Shown: positions 38,019 to 48,657 of the stretch, piece by piece
Position numbering within the stretch: the first letter of the stretch is position 1
Layout of the letters: every line of letters starts with the position of its first letter
Source: Pontederia crassipes
Lineage: Eukaryota; Streptophyta; Magnoliopsida; Commelinales; Pontederiaceae
Reading direction: 5' to 3'
DNA: 64,000 bases
Assembly (NCBI GenBank): GCA_030549335.1
Contig: CM060189.1
Span: forward strand, 51,306,917 to 51,370,916
Translations under genes and position numbers: made by a program
Notes under the pieces: model-generated
Database searches by the model: none
Told to the model about the DNA's origin: nothing
The model's input: only the letters and a program-made list of their open reading frames with translations

Positions 38019-41000
38019 TTACTCATCATCTGAATTTCCACATGACTGGTACCCGTCATCATCATCATCATCAGAAGTCGTCGTAGTTTCAAATTCATCT
38101 TCGTCCGAATCTGGCTCATCATTTTGTATGTCGACGTTATCGAAGTCTTCAAATATGTGTTCCGAATCATGTAGATCGCCGACTAATTCGGTGTTGACAA
38201 TAGGGGCCACAGACGTCTGCGAGTCATCTTGAAAGGCACATTACAATGCACCATTCACTTCTATCCTGTTTCTTGCCTTCGTCTTTATTACAACACACCA
38301 TTGTGATTTGTCCCTGGTCTTCTCCGGATATGGCACATAATATACATGTCTTATAGAAGACGGAATAATGAAAGGATCAAAACGATCATAACACCTATTG
38401 TGACGTATTTCAACTATTTTGAAATCTTTGTGAACTCGCATCCCTCTCCTTTCCTTTGGATCAAACCAATTACACTCAAATAATGTGACTTTATTACCTC
38501 CAGTATATTGCAGCTGAATAATGTCTTTGAGAACACCGTAGTAGTCACGCTCATTTTCTCCGTCCGTGGATCCCACGACACATACTCCACTGTTCACGGT
38601 TTTCTTCCCGATCGATCAAGTTTCAGTGTGAAACTTATAACCATTCACAAAATACACCGGCCAACTTTTCACCTCTCGAGCCGATCCCCATGCCAAATTA
38701 TGGAGACCAGACGCCGTGCCGATATTGAGAACCTAATATGAAAATAAATGAGTATAGTAGACGGTGAAGACATCAAATTACTTCAAATATTTTAATAATT
38801 ACCTGTTCCTTAAACCACGGTGTGAAATCATTCTCGATTCTATCTTGTACATGTTCTTCAGGAACAATGTAGTATTGCAAGAAAGCACTACATACGAAGT
38901 GATTGCTAAATCAAAATGGTGTTTGGGAAGACGTTAAACAAAAGAACGCATGGATATTAAACTTACTTAATGTAGCTTTGCACCTCCGGCGTGTTTAGAA
39001 GGACATGATTCGTGGCAGACTTGAATTCTGCATCACTGAGCCATATACTCCTTGGCTTCCCAAAATATCGTCCTAACTAATTGAAGAGCGACAAAGATGC
39101 CACGTCAGACTGTTCTTCTGGAACTTCATCATTTTGACGGACTCTGGTCCTCGCACACTTAACATGGGACTCGAAGTAGTAAGAACAGAAGTATGAAATC
39201 TCCTGAATCATATACGCTTCACAAATGGATCCTTCGACACGTGCTTTGTTCTTAATCGTCCTTTTTATTCGATTGAGATATTTTTCAAAAGGATACATCC
39301 ACCTATATTGTACTGGTCCACCTACCCTTGCCTCATATGGCAGATGAATAGGTAAGTGCTCCATGGAATCAAAGAATCCCGGTGGAAATATTCGTTCCAA
39401 CTTACATAATGTTATCAGAATATTACGTTCCAATTGGATCATATTTTCCATCGTTAATGTTGTAGAACACTATTCTTTGAAAAATTGACTCAACTCCGTT
39501 ATCGACTTCCAAATCTTATCCGGGAGTGAAGAAAAAGCAGTCGGAAGCAAAGTTTCTATGAATATGTGACAGTCGTGACTTTTCATGCCAAACAAACGCA
39601 AGTTATTCATGTCCACACATCGGGTCAGATTTGATGCATAACCATCCGGCATTCTCAGCTCTTGGATCCAGCGACACACTTGGGTCTTCTGCTCCTTAGT
39701 GAGAACATAACTTGCTTTTGGTTTAGATAATCTTCCGTTAGGTAAAGTCACTAAGTGCAACTCTGGCCGTCGACAGTACTCCTTCAAATCTAGTCTCGCC
39801 TTGAGACTGTCCTTTGTTTTACCCTTAATGCCCATTACGGTGTTGAATATATTTTCAAACACATTTCTCTCAATGTGCACGACGTCCAAGTTATGACGTA
39901 TCAAATAATCAGACCAATAAGGTAAATCCCAGAATATACTTCGTTTGGTCCAATTATGACAAACACCATACTCATTGTATGTGACATTTGGGTCGTCGAC
40001 AATTCTGCATAAAGCATTGACAATGTGACGTAATTGAGCTCCCGAGCGTCTGACCAGAGGCATGTCTTCCACAACCCTATTCCACAACCCTAAACTCTAT
40101 TCCGTCAAAAACATATAAGGTGCGGACATACAAATCCCAGATGGCAAATTATAAGGTGTTATTGTTACCGGCCAACATGAATAAGGAACTGAAGTTTGAC
40201 CATATGGTGTAAAACTATCTGCGCATAATCCGAGCCTTATGTTCCTTTGGTCCCTAGAAAAATCAGGATGCTTACGATCAAAATGTTTCCACGCTTCACC
40301 ATCCGATGGGTGAAGCATGACACCTTCAGAAGTATTATGCTGTGCATGCCACTTCATCTGCGACGCTGACCCTATAGACGAGTATAGTCTTTTAAATCTT
40401 GGAATAAGAGGCAAATAATGCATGCTTTTCACAGCGACTTGAGACTTGTTAGTCACTCTATATCGTTCGGCCCCATAAAACTTGCATTCATTTAGATTGA
40501 TGTCCTCGTCGTAATATAACATACAACCATCACGATAACAATCTATTTTAGTTGAGCCAAGACCAAGTTTACTGACCAATCTTTTTGTCCTATAAAAATT
40601 TTCAGGAATACGAGCCCTAGTTGGTGTGACCTCTTTTAAAATATCTAGAAATGCATCAAAACATGCTTTTGAAATATTGTGGTCGGCTTTCAGATTCAAC
40701 AATCTAACAGCAAGTGATAGTTCCGAATGACTTTCACACCCAGGTCATAAGGGTTGGCTCGATGCGTTTAGTAAGACATAAAAATCTCTTGCTTCTGAAT
40801 TTGGTGCCTCTTCATTCTGCTCAAATCTAATATTGCCATACTACAGCTGCGTCATAAACAGACTGTTCATATTGCGAAGCAAATGTTGGTTCAGGATCCA
40901 CAAAATGAAGACCTTCATTTGGGACGCTTGTCGAAGGCGCTCCTTCGCCTAAATCATCTCATTCCCAATAATTGAATTTGAAACCCTTTCTATATAAGTG

Positions 41001-41204
41001 AACTTTGACAGTCTCTATCGTCTGTAACTTTGTGCTAGCACATTTCAAACAAGGACACCTAATTGTTCCCTCCCGTTGAAATTGTAAAGATTGACAAGCC
41101 ACAGTAACATAATAGTCAACGCCATCTATAAATTCTTGTGTCAAGCCTCTACGACCATGATTATTTCTTTTGTACATCCATCGACGATCGTTCAAGTATG
41201 ACAT
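38019..41204 (-). pseudogene. TNP2-type CACTA transposase, degenerate
   Basis: In order on the minus strand: a transposase-associated zinc-binding domain (41204-40959, with C-P-C-L-K-C); a TGA that interrupts the following acidic linker near 40959; the TNP2 N-terminal block (40702-40097, with L-G-L-C-A-D-S-F-T-P-Y-G and Y-N-L-P); the catalytic block (40087-39470, with H-N-L-D-V-V-H-I-E-R-N-V and F-G-M-K-S-H-D-C-H); the DUF4218 block (39451-39077, with L-P-I-H-L-P-Y-E-A); the DUF4216 block (38597-38241); and an Asp/Glu-rich tail (38210-38019). Between Y-M-F-L-T-E and the H-N-L-D block about 130-150 residues usual in the family are missing. Stops and frame changes separate most blocks. TNP2 cuts CACTA ends; this copy cannot encode a full enzyme. 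Confidence 0.9.
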
Positions 41205-41209
41205 AATGA

Positions 41210-42185
41210 CTGTATTATTTGCAAATCATAAAAAATTTCAGTCATACAAAATTGTATAAGGAAAGAAAAATGAATATGAAACAACTGAGGAAGAACAGAT
41301 TGTTTAGCTAATGTTTTCTAATCATACTGCTAGGTATAGAGATAGCATATAATAAGTATATATAACATAATTGTCCTTTTTCTTCCTCATCGGCGTGCAA
41401 GCTCGCACAAGGGAGCGTTGACACTAGGGACGAGCTCACACTAGGGCATTGCTTTGAACGTTTGAATTTTCCCAAATGAAGAAAAGAATTGAGTAAAAGT
41501 TGGATAGGCTCAAACTTTTCTTTTTTGGTTAAGTGAGATCAGTTTTGGCCCTTTTTGCTCATGATCGTTTTCCATCAAACAAAAGGAGAAAAAAAATATT
41601 CCAACTGAATGTTTCATCATCCTTTCTAAATACGTATCTTTTTTTTATTGCATAAACGTTTGTTTGATAAGGTGGTGCCCCATCTTGTCACTCAGCAAAA
41701 GGTTCTGTTCATTGAATTCTGGATGGAAGATGAGTACTTGGAATTGTGAAAATAATTCCCTGCCCAAGAACTTCTTACCAAAGAAACATGGAGTGTAACT
41801 AAAGATGACTGATTGGACAGAGTAATTTAAGGTGTTAGAAGACCAAAAGAAAGCTTAAATCTGTCCATAGAGTAGCATCTTTTGTGTCACCACCAATACA
41901 GTTAGATGTAATGGCTTGCTGACTCAGTGCTGAGTCTGTTTGGGCCCTGGTTCAGATTCTGTGCAATATATATGATGTACTGCTATTGGTAGGTGCAATG
42001 ACCAGCTGACTCAGTGCTAACTATGATAGATGTTGATTATAGGCAAACCAACATCGATTAACAATTAAGTGACTCAGAAGTCAGAATTGAAACGGATGAA
42101 GAGGAAGTGGGAGGAGGGGATTAAAGGTTTCTCAACTATAATTCTAAAATGGAAGCTTTCGTGGCGACATGTTAGCCTTACAGCG
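41210..42185. other. Upstream region of the TNP2 gene
   Basis: Probable promoter and leader of the transposase, read leftwards. It contains an interrupted palindrome GACTCAGTGCTGAGTC near 41921 and a related phrase near 42008. No separate gene or nested element could be delimited. Confidence 0.4.
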
Positions 42186-42188
42186 CAA

Positions 42189-42394
42189 GGGCGGCCGGAT
42201 CTGGCCGCCGCGTGCTGAGGGCGGCCGGATCTGGCCGCCGCACGGAGGGCGGCCGGATCTAGCCGCCGTGCGCGGAGGGCGGCTGGATCTGGCCGCCGCG
42301 CCCGGAGGGCGGCCGATCTGGCCGCCGCGCGCGGAGGGCGGCCGGATTTGGCCGCCGCGCGCGAATGGCGGCCGGATCTGGCCGCCGCACGGAG
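42189..42394. repeat. Seven-unit GC-rich palindromic minisatellite
   Basis: Seven units of 27-30 bp built on GGCGGCCGGATCTGGCCGCC, each unit being nearly its own reverse complement, joined by GCGCGCGGAG-type spacers. The block lies inside the CACTA element between the right subterminal array and the transposase start. The open frames on both strands are by-products. Confidence 0.9.
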
Positions 42395-42589
42395 ATTGTC
42401 GAAGGAAAGAAAAATTATATATCAAAGGAGGGCGGGGATCGGACCTACCTGCGCCGGAGATGGTCGGCGGCGGAAGCTTCGGGCGGGAGGTGGTCGACGA
42501 CCGGATGAACGGCGGACGAAACGCGCGGCGGCGGACGGACGTTCAAAACGTTCAAAGTAAGAGTGCGGTCGGGTTTTTATATAACCACT

Positions 42590-43262
42590 TTTCGACGGTC
42601 GAAACCGCCGCAACATAGGTAAATATAATATTATATTAATTCATGTTTCGACGGCTCGAATCCGCTGGAAAAACCGTCGATAGTTTCGACGGTATTCAAA
42701 CCGTCGAAATATCGACGATTTTAGCCGTCGATAGTTTTGACGGTTCTTTAAACCGTCGAAATATCGACGGTTTTAGCCGTCGATTCCATAATGATAAATT
42801 TTCAAAAAACATCGACAGATCCATAGTTTGTGTAAAGTATAAATTTCCATTTTCGACGGTTGAGGCCGTCGAAAAAAATTAAGGTAGAATATTTTATTTA
42901 AATACTATCGACGGTTATGACCGCCGAAATATCGACGGTTGCTTTGAACATCGTAAATTTCGACGGTCAAAACCGTCGATAAGTTCAATAATTATATGCA
43001 ATCAGTGTTGAAATTTTTCGACGGTTCAGACCGCTGGAAGTTTCGACGGTTAGATAAACTGCCGAAATTATCGACGGTCATAACCGTCAAAGTATAAATA
43101 TTTTCGACGGAATCTTTCGACGAATTTATCACCGTCGAAAGTTTAGACGACTAAAACCGTCGAAAATTATCCGACGAAAATATCGACGGTTTGGAAGATC
43201 CACCGAAAAAATGTCGATATTTTAGACGGATTTCGGGCCGTCGAAAATGGACCGTCGGAAAT
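42590..43262. repeat. Right subterminal repeats of the CACTA element
   Basis: The same GACGGTT/AACCGTC units as at the left end, again roughly two dozen or more by eye and in both directions, with CGACGG-n-CCGTCG pairs. They are interspersed with AT-rich spacers such as AATATTATATTAATT. This symmetry supports the element limits. Confidence 0.85.
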
Positions 43263-44369
43263 ACGACTTTTTCTTATAGTGCTAACGGCTTAAGCTTTTA
43301 GAAAAATTGGGTAGCACATCAAATTTAATAATCACATGGTGAAATCCCATTTTTCCAAACAAGTCTTGGTAATTCAAACACGCAGGATATAAAAAGAGAA
43401 CGAGTCTAATGCCCCCATTAAAATCCAATTTGAGGAGCGCTATTAATTATCTGACTAAAATATTAATTTTAATTGGTTCTTTAATTAGTATACCATGTAA
43501 GTGAAATATTCAATAGAAATATTACTAAATATATTAATAAATATGAAAGTCCACTAGAATGCCTAATATGAATCATAATATCACTAATAATAAAAATGCT
43601 AACGCGAAAGCTTATAGTAAGGAAATATTTATATCATAATAGCTAAAATGAAATGAAGATAATATCACCGTCCAATGTGCACATCATCATCACAAACATC
43701 GCTTGAGCTCATCCTTCATTATTCTGATTACCTGCAGGATCAATGCAGGAGAAACACATGAACTTCGCAGTCCACTAAGTGAATAATAAATATACATAGT
43801 AATAATGAGGAAGTATGGAATTAGTGTAAACATAATCATAATCATCATTGAAATAATCAATGAAAAGAAGTCAAAACCATGCTTAAATAAGAATTCATAG
43901 AATGTGTCAATGTCATGCTCTGAGTATAATTAAATGAATAATCAATAACAGAAGTGGAATAAATCAATAACGCACTAAATAAGATCAATGGAATAAATCA
44001 ATAGAAAAGATCGATGTTATACTCTGGGTAGAATCCATAGAGTATATTCATTTCAATGCCTTGATTAAAATCAATGGGAGAATCAAAGCTATGCTCTAAG
44101 TGGATCAATATAACATTTGATAGTGTAATGGTCTAGATGGTTCATCAATACAGTGTTTATGAGTAAAATCATAATCCTTGATAATATTACTAGAGATCTA
44201 ATGGAAGAAATCAATAGATTGTAAATGGATAAAGATCAAGTGATGTCTATAGGTAGAATTAAGTTGAGTGTGTTTTCAATGCTCTGAATCATTGCAATGT
44301 CACTATGCAATGCAATGTATATAGGTAGATCAAGTGATTACTTCACTATGCAATGCAATGTTTCTAGTT

Positions 44370-44614
44370 GTCTAGAAATTCATGCAGGTGGAGAGGGAAA
44401 AGAGAAGAGATACGATGGCTAAGATCAAAGGAGGTTTTGGTTGAGAAGAAAGTTTATATAGATAGGAGTCGAAAGATAAGATTGGTTATAACTTTCCATT
44501 GGGACTCCTTCTTTGATTTGTTTTTTATTCCCTTAATTGAAATCATATTTTTATCTGTTGATTAAATTTAGGTATCTAAGTAAAATTTTTTTTATTACTA
44601 GGTCGGCCGTTACA
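44370..44614 (+). repeat. Possible 3' end of an LTR
   Basis: The segment has a TATA-like GTTTATATAGATAGG near 44450 and ends GGTCGGCCGTTACA at 44614, similar in layout to the LTR ends at 12028 and 56529. The left edge and a target duplication were not found. The region 43285-44370 before it shows only repeated AGATCAATG and ATCAATG phrases and no gene. Confidence 0.3.
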
Positions 44615-44619
44615 TTATT

Positions 44620-45440
44620 TGTAAGAAATAACAAATAACAAAGACGTTGAACGCTTACCATTCCCTGTGCATATAAACATCACAAATGGCACCGGTTGCT
44701 TCAACTCATCTTTTAGTGTTTTGGGCATATGTAAAACCAATATAGGAGATACAATAACTAGTAAACCTGTAGAGAGAAATGCATAAAATTTTGATCATCG
44801 CTTGAAAGGAGATCAATGGTAGAATCAATAATAATGGGCATGATCATAATTCATGATAAATATCAATGGTAGAATATTATGTAAGATCAAATGGGGTCAT
44901 AAGATAAACGATCATATGATCACATCTAGAATCGTAAGATCAATATCTATTAATAAAAAAGTATTTTAATTTTTTTTTCATAAAATTACTACACCTCATT
45001 ATGTCATTTTTATTACTTAAGCAAAATTATATCAAAATATATTAAAAATGAAGAAAATATATTAAACTTCATCTAAATTAATTCTTAATATTATAAAGAT
45101 ATCTTTTAACTAATATTTAAATTATTATATTAATCATATAAGATCATATAGGATCGGATAAGATCATATGACCAAAATTAAAATCATGTTAAGATCTTTC
45201 ACATAAGATAAGATCGAGATTGGTAATATGTAGTAAAATTGTAAATCATAAGATCTTAAGATTTAAATCAAGATCTTGACAAACTTGCTCTAAATCAATG
45301 ATTCATTTATACAATGATTAGCTTTTGTATATAATGTCATTAATAAATAATTTGGTTACAATGAAATGTTATGTATTTTATAAATAGCCATGATTGTGCA
45401 CACCAAACAATGTCCTCCCTTAGGAGGGAGATAAGCTCTT
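44620..45440. other. AT-rich spacer, no gene seen
   Basis: The word AAGATCA(T) is scattered about every 30-60 bp between 44890 and 45260. No coding or RNA gene signal. Confidence 0.45.
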
Positions 45441-45461
45441 TCATTACATGATGAAGAGAAA

Positions 45462-45775
45462 TCGATGGTGATGGCTTGAAGGATGCAAGAAGAAGATTCA
45501 CAAAATCCTTAGCAAAATCGATGGTGATCGCCTAAACCTCTTTTTGCTTCTCCCTATGGTTTGTTCAAGTGTACACCAATCCTGGTGGTTTATGTTGGGC
45601 TAATTGTGGCTACTTTTGCCGTGTTACTTTGCATGCGCACAGGGGTTTACAAGGTGGACATTGATTCATGGGAGAAGAAGGTGACAATCATGGCTAGTGT
45701 GGACAATGACACCCTGTCAGGAAGCTTGCCAAGTTTGGCAAGCATGTCGAGCTCTTGCGTCGACCTCCGATCGGC
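45462..45775 (+). pseudogene. Heavy-metal-associated (HMA) domain gene fragment, HIPP-like
   Basis: Two exons fit the HMA fold of plant metallochaperone-like proteins. Exon 1 ends in C-K-K-K-I-H-K-I-L-S-K-I-D-G with a GT donor at 45524-45525. Exon 2 starts after the acceptor AG at 45641-45642 and continues in phase as V-Y-K-V-D-I-D-S-W-E-K-K-V-T, then a frame change near 45720 leads to K-L-A-K-F-G-K-H-V-E-L-L. HIPP genes have an intron at this same place. The metal-binding motif C-x2-C is disturbed by extra bases before the only clear Cys (near 45484). No start codon or C-terminal isoprenylation box is visible. Since the intron is retained, copying at the DNA level, not by retroposition, is likely. 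It sits directly beside a CACTA terminus. Confidence 0.6.
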
Positions 45776-45859
45776 TTACTAATCAATTCATAAAAAAACA
45801 AATGCGACGGAGATCGAGACATGTGGAAAACATTTGCTAAGGGATCAATTGGGACTTAT

Positions 45860-46365
45860 TGTTGACGGTCAGAGGAGGGCAATAGCGAGTCGTGGTTGGC
45901 GGATGGAGGTGATGGCTTGGAAGGATGGAGGGTGGCGACGTCGGTGGCGGCATTGGGGTTGGCAGATGGAGGATGACGACATCGATGGCAGCGATGGGGT
46001 TGGGGATGAAATTGATGACTCGACAAGATGGAGGACAGTGACGTCGGGCATCGACGATGACAATGGCAGAGAGGCGAAAGCGGCAACGACGGAGGGAAGC
46101 GGTAAAATGTTAAAACGAAAAGTGGGATTAGAGATTTAAAGTAACTTTTTAGTGTCACAAATATGTCGATGCTAAATAGACTTGAAAATAATTAAAATAA
46201 ATCTGATCCTTTACAAAGTAACATCCCCAAAACTTGTGACGCGAATTCAATGCTTATGTGGCACTGAAATAATGGCTAAAAGAAATTAGCTTCACTGGCG
46301 ACGCTAAAACAGTGTTGTCGCTACTTAGCGTCACGAAGATGCGACGCTAATTCGAGGCTATAGTG
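45860..46365. mobile_element. CACTA element end fragment, TAGCGTC family
   Basis: The right end reads ...GAGGCTATAGTG at 46365, complementary to a CACTATA start. It is preceded by subterminal TAGCGTC / GACGCTA words at 46280-46350, as in the elements at 12436 and 49590. The left part (45900-46090) is a GGTGGCGACGTCGG-type trinucleotide block similar in style to those in the sister elements. The left terminus is not seen; the HMA fragment to its left may be part of the element. Confidence 0.55.
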
Positions 46366-46539
46366 ATCCCGCTCAATTAATTTCTTATTTTTCTAATTAA
46401 AAAGTGGAGAAAATATATCCCTTAATTCATTTCTCATTTATTTTTTAATTAAGGGGTTTAAAATATAATTTATAGATAATTATTTGTAAAATAATTAGAT
46501 TAATTTAGTAATAATTAAGATATGATATGATATGATATG

Positions 46540-46578
46540 ATATATGTTGTATATAAATAAAATAGTGAAATACGTGTA

Positions 46579-46609
<31 letters not shown>

Positions 46610-46735
46610 GTAGATGAACTATTATATATATATATAATATTTATATTAACAAATGTATGTATAAGTTTATATTACCTAATTATATCAACATATACATATA
46701 TACGCATATATGTATATATATATATATATATATAT
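46540..46735. repeat. TA/TATG microsatellite cluster
   Basis: Runs of TATG, TA and TACA. The gypsy remnant starts right at the end of this tract, and similar tracts follow that remnant at 48660-48705. Confidence 0.85.
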
Positions 46736-46754
46736 GAAATATGATTTTTTGTTT

Positions 46755-47705
46755 ATATATGGCTTTGGACATCTCCACATCGTCCAGCCATTCCCGGAGC
46801 AGCCATGGCAGGTAATCACGATGGATTTCATTTCTGCCCTGCCGAAGTCAGGAGGGTTTAGGTCAATTATGGTGGTAATTGATGAACTCTCCAAGTACGG
46901 GGCCTTCATACCCGCACCGAAGCACTGCACGACCGAAGAAGTGGCAAGGCTCTTCATCGATAATGTGGTGAAGCACTGGGGTGTGCCCGAGGTCATTGTG
47001 AGTGACCACGACCCTCGGTTCACAAGGCACTTTTGGAGGGAGTTGTTCAAATTATTGGGGTCCGAACTCTGGTTCTCAACGGCCTTCCACCCACAAACGG
47101 ACGGCCAGACCAAGCGTGCCAACAATTTGTTGGAGACCTACTTGCGGCATTTCGTAGCCGCGAGCCAAGGAGATTGGGCAAAGTTGCTTGGAGTAGTCCA
47201 ATTCTCCTACAACCTTCAAAGAAGTGAGGCCACTCAACAGAGCGCCTTCGAGATAGTCACAGGGCGCCGACATGTGACTCCAGCCGCCTTGGCCACTAGG
47301 TACTCCGGGAGGTGCTTGGCCACATACCATGTAGCCCGGGAACGACAGGACGATGATGAGATGTCCAAAGCCATCTTGGACAAAGCTAGGTGGAAGATGA
47401 AGGAGTATGCTGACCGACATCGAAGACATGTGGAATTCCAAGTAGGGGAGAAGGTGTTGGTGAAGTTGATGATGAGGTAGTTCAAAGGCCTCCACAACCT
47501 CCATCAAGGACTCTTGCAGAAATACGAAGGCCCTTTTGTGATCATTAAAAGGATTGGTAAAGTAGCCTACAGGGTGGACCTTCCTCGTCACTTCTCTCAA
47601 CTCCATCCAGTGTTTCATGTCATCATGTTGAGAAGGTTCTATGAAGATTCTGAAGACCCCTCAAGAGGGAAGGGTGACTGGGGCGCGGTCAATGACCTTG
47701 GCACC
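46755..47705 (+). pseudogene. Ty3-gypsy chromovirus-like integrase, 5'-truncated
   Basis: The frame enters at the integrase core: T-M-D-F-I (first catalytic D, codon 46824), I-V-S-D-H-D-P-R-F (second D, codon 47004) and H-P-Q-T-D-G-Q-T-K-R. In the DD35E motif the third residue should be Glu but codon 47112-47114 is AAG (Lys), as expected from a G-to-A change. A TAG at 47478-47480 interrupts the frame, which then continues in phase through the C-terminal block K-Y-E-G-P-F-V-I-I-K-R-I-G and L-H-P-V-F-H-V to D-P-S-R-G-K. Reverse transcriptase, RNase H and gag are absent. The style of the sequence is that of plant chromoviruses; the chromodomain itself is not seen. The change at the catalytic Glu alone would abolish activity. 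Confidence 0.87.
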
Positions 47706-48428
47706 TTGGCGGCCATGGAGGGATGCACTGGGTCGCTAGGGACGGCTTCCCCTTTAATGGGGGAGAAATGTCACCACTCTTTTTATTGGGACGTAGCGAG
47801 GCATGGCGGGAGCGCTAGGAGGCTTACCGGAACGTTCGGTATGGCGGATGCAGCGCCCGGTGGCCATGTCCGTCCTCGGGAATGTTCGGGTCATCCCAGG
47901 GACAAGGCAGCAACACCCCGAAGGTCAGGCAACGTGTAGGAAGCTTGACAACATCAACCAAGCAGGTTGGGACGAGTGGATGATCCATGGGACGAGGGTG
48001 ACATGCTTGGGGCGCAGATGGCACGTACCGGATGCACACTTTGGCATTTTGGGGCAATGTCGTCCCAAGGTCAAAGTGCCTCATCCCATTTGGCCCTCAG
48101 GTGGAGGGAAGTCGTGGAAGCACCGCCGGCCAAGGGAATTCTCGCGCAAGAGATCTTTGGGACGATGGACAGTGACATCATGGCGGTTATAACCGCCATG
48201 AAGCCATGCACTCCCATGCAATGGGAAGATCGGTGGCGCGCACTGCCTGGCGGGAGGAGATCTCACGGCATAAGGATGGAGGGAACACCATCCAAGCACT
48301 TCAACTTCAAGCAGGAAGGAGGGAAGGCCGCATGGGGGTTTTGGTGCGAAGGGGTGCCATGAAGAGGCGCCCGGCCTCTAGTGTTTGTATTTGAATTTTG
48401 GGATGGCAATTGGCCATCCCCTTCCTTG

Positions 48429-48436
48429 TATAAATA
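48429..48436 (+). promoter_or_regulatory. LTR TATA box
   Basis: TATAAATA about 230 bp before the LTR end, with an AATAAA about 35 bp further on; a typical LTR promoter layout. Confidence 0.6.
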
Positions 48437-48467
48437 CATTTACACGTCCTGTGCTCAGGGCAGAGTG

Positions 48468-48473
48468 AATAAA
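48468..48473 (+). terminator. LTR poly(A) signal
   Basis: AATAAA downstream of the TATA box in the same LTR, in the expected order. Confidence 0.55.
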
Positions 48474-48657
48474 GCATTCTTTCCCCCTTAATCTCTGAAT
48501 TCTATTGTGTCATTGTGTGATCAATTCTCTGCTAATGAGTGTACACGGCTAAGTATTGAGAAGAACACATCGTGTGAGTGAGGCTGACTTAGGAGTTTGA
48601 GGAGAAATTTTCTAAGGCCGCACACCTTGATTCGTCCTACAAAAAAAGGGTGTGACA

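Larger units (their letters stand above)
34496..43281 (-). mobile_element. Full-length CACTA (En/Spm) transposon with 3-bp TSD
   Basis: The left end is CCCTACAAGAAAACTG (a CACTA end with one change) and the right end is TTTTTCTTATAGTG, its inverted partner. CTA flanks both sides (34493-34495 and 43282-43284), the 3-bp duplication expected for CACTA. The length is 8786 bp. Inside both ends lie dense repeats of GACGGTT/AACCGTC. On the minus strand come a TNP2-type transposase (41204-38019) and a second gene of Transposase_24 type (37616-35982), the two-gene plan of autonomous En/Spm elements. Both genes carry stops and the transposase seems to lack an internal segment, so this copy is likely non-autonomous now. 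Confidence 0.93.
47769..48657 (+). repeat. 3' LTR of the Ty3-gypsy remnant
   Basis: A purine-rich tract (GGGGGAGAAA) ends at 47768 and is followed by TGTCACC. The segment ends GGTGTGACA at 48657, so TGTCAC and GTGACA form the inverted LTR ends. Length is 889 bp. A TATA box (48429-48436) and an AATAAA (48468-48473) lie in the order expected for LTR transcription start and poly(A) site on the plus strand. The 5' LTR has been lost, so the target duplication cannot be checked. Confidence 0.8.

Noticed and set aside
42169-42618. 149-codon frame with repeated W-P-P-R units
   Set aside because: Translation of the seven-unit palindromic minisatellite.
47803-48362. Open frames in the gypsy LTR
   Set aside because: They lie within an LTR with TGTCAC...GTGACA ends and have no protein similarity; LTRs of this type often have chance frames.
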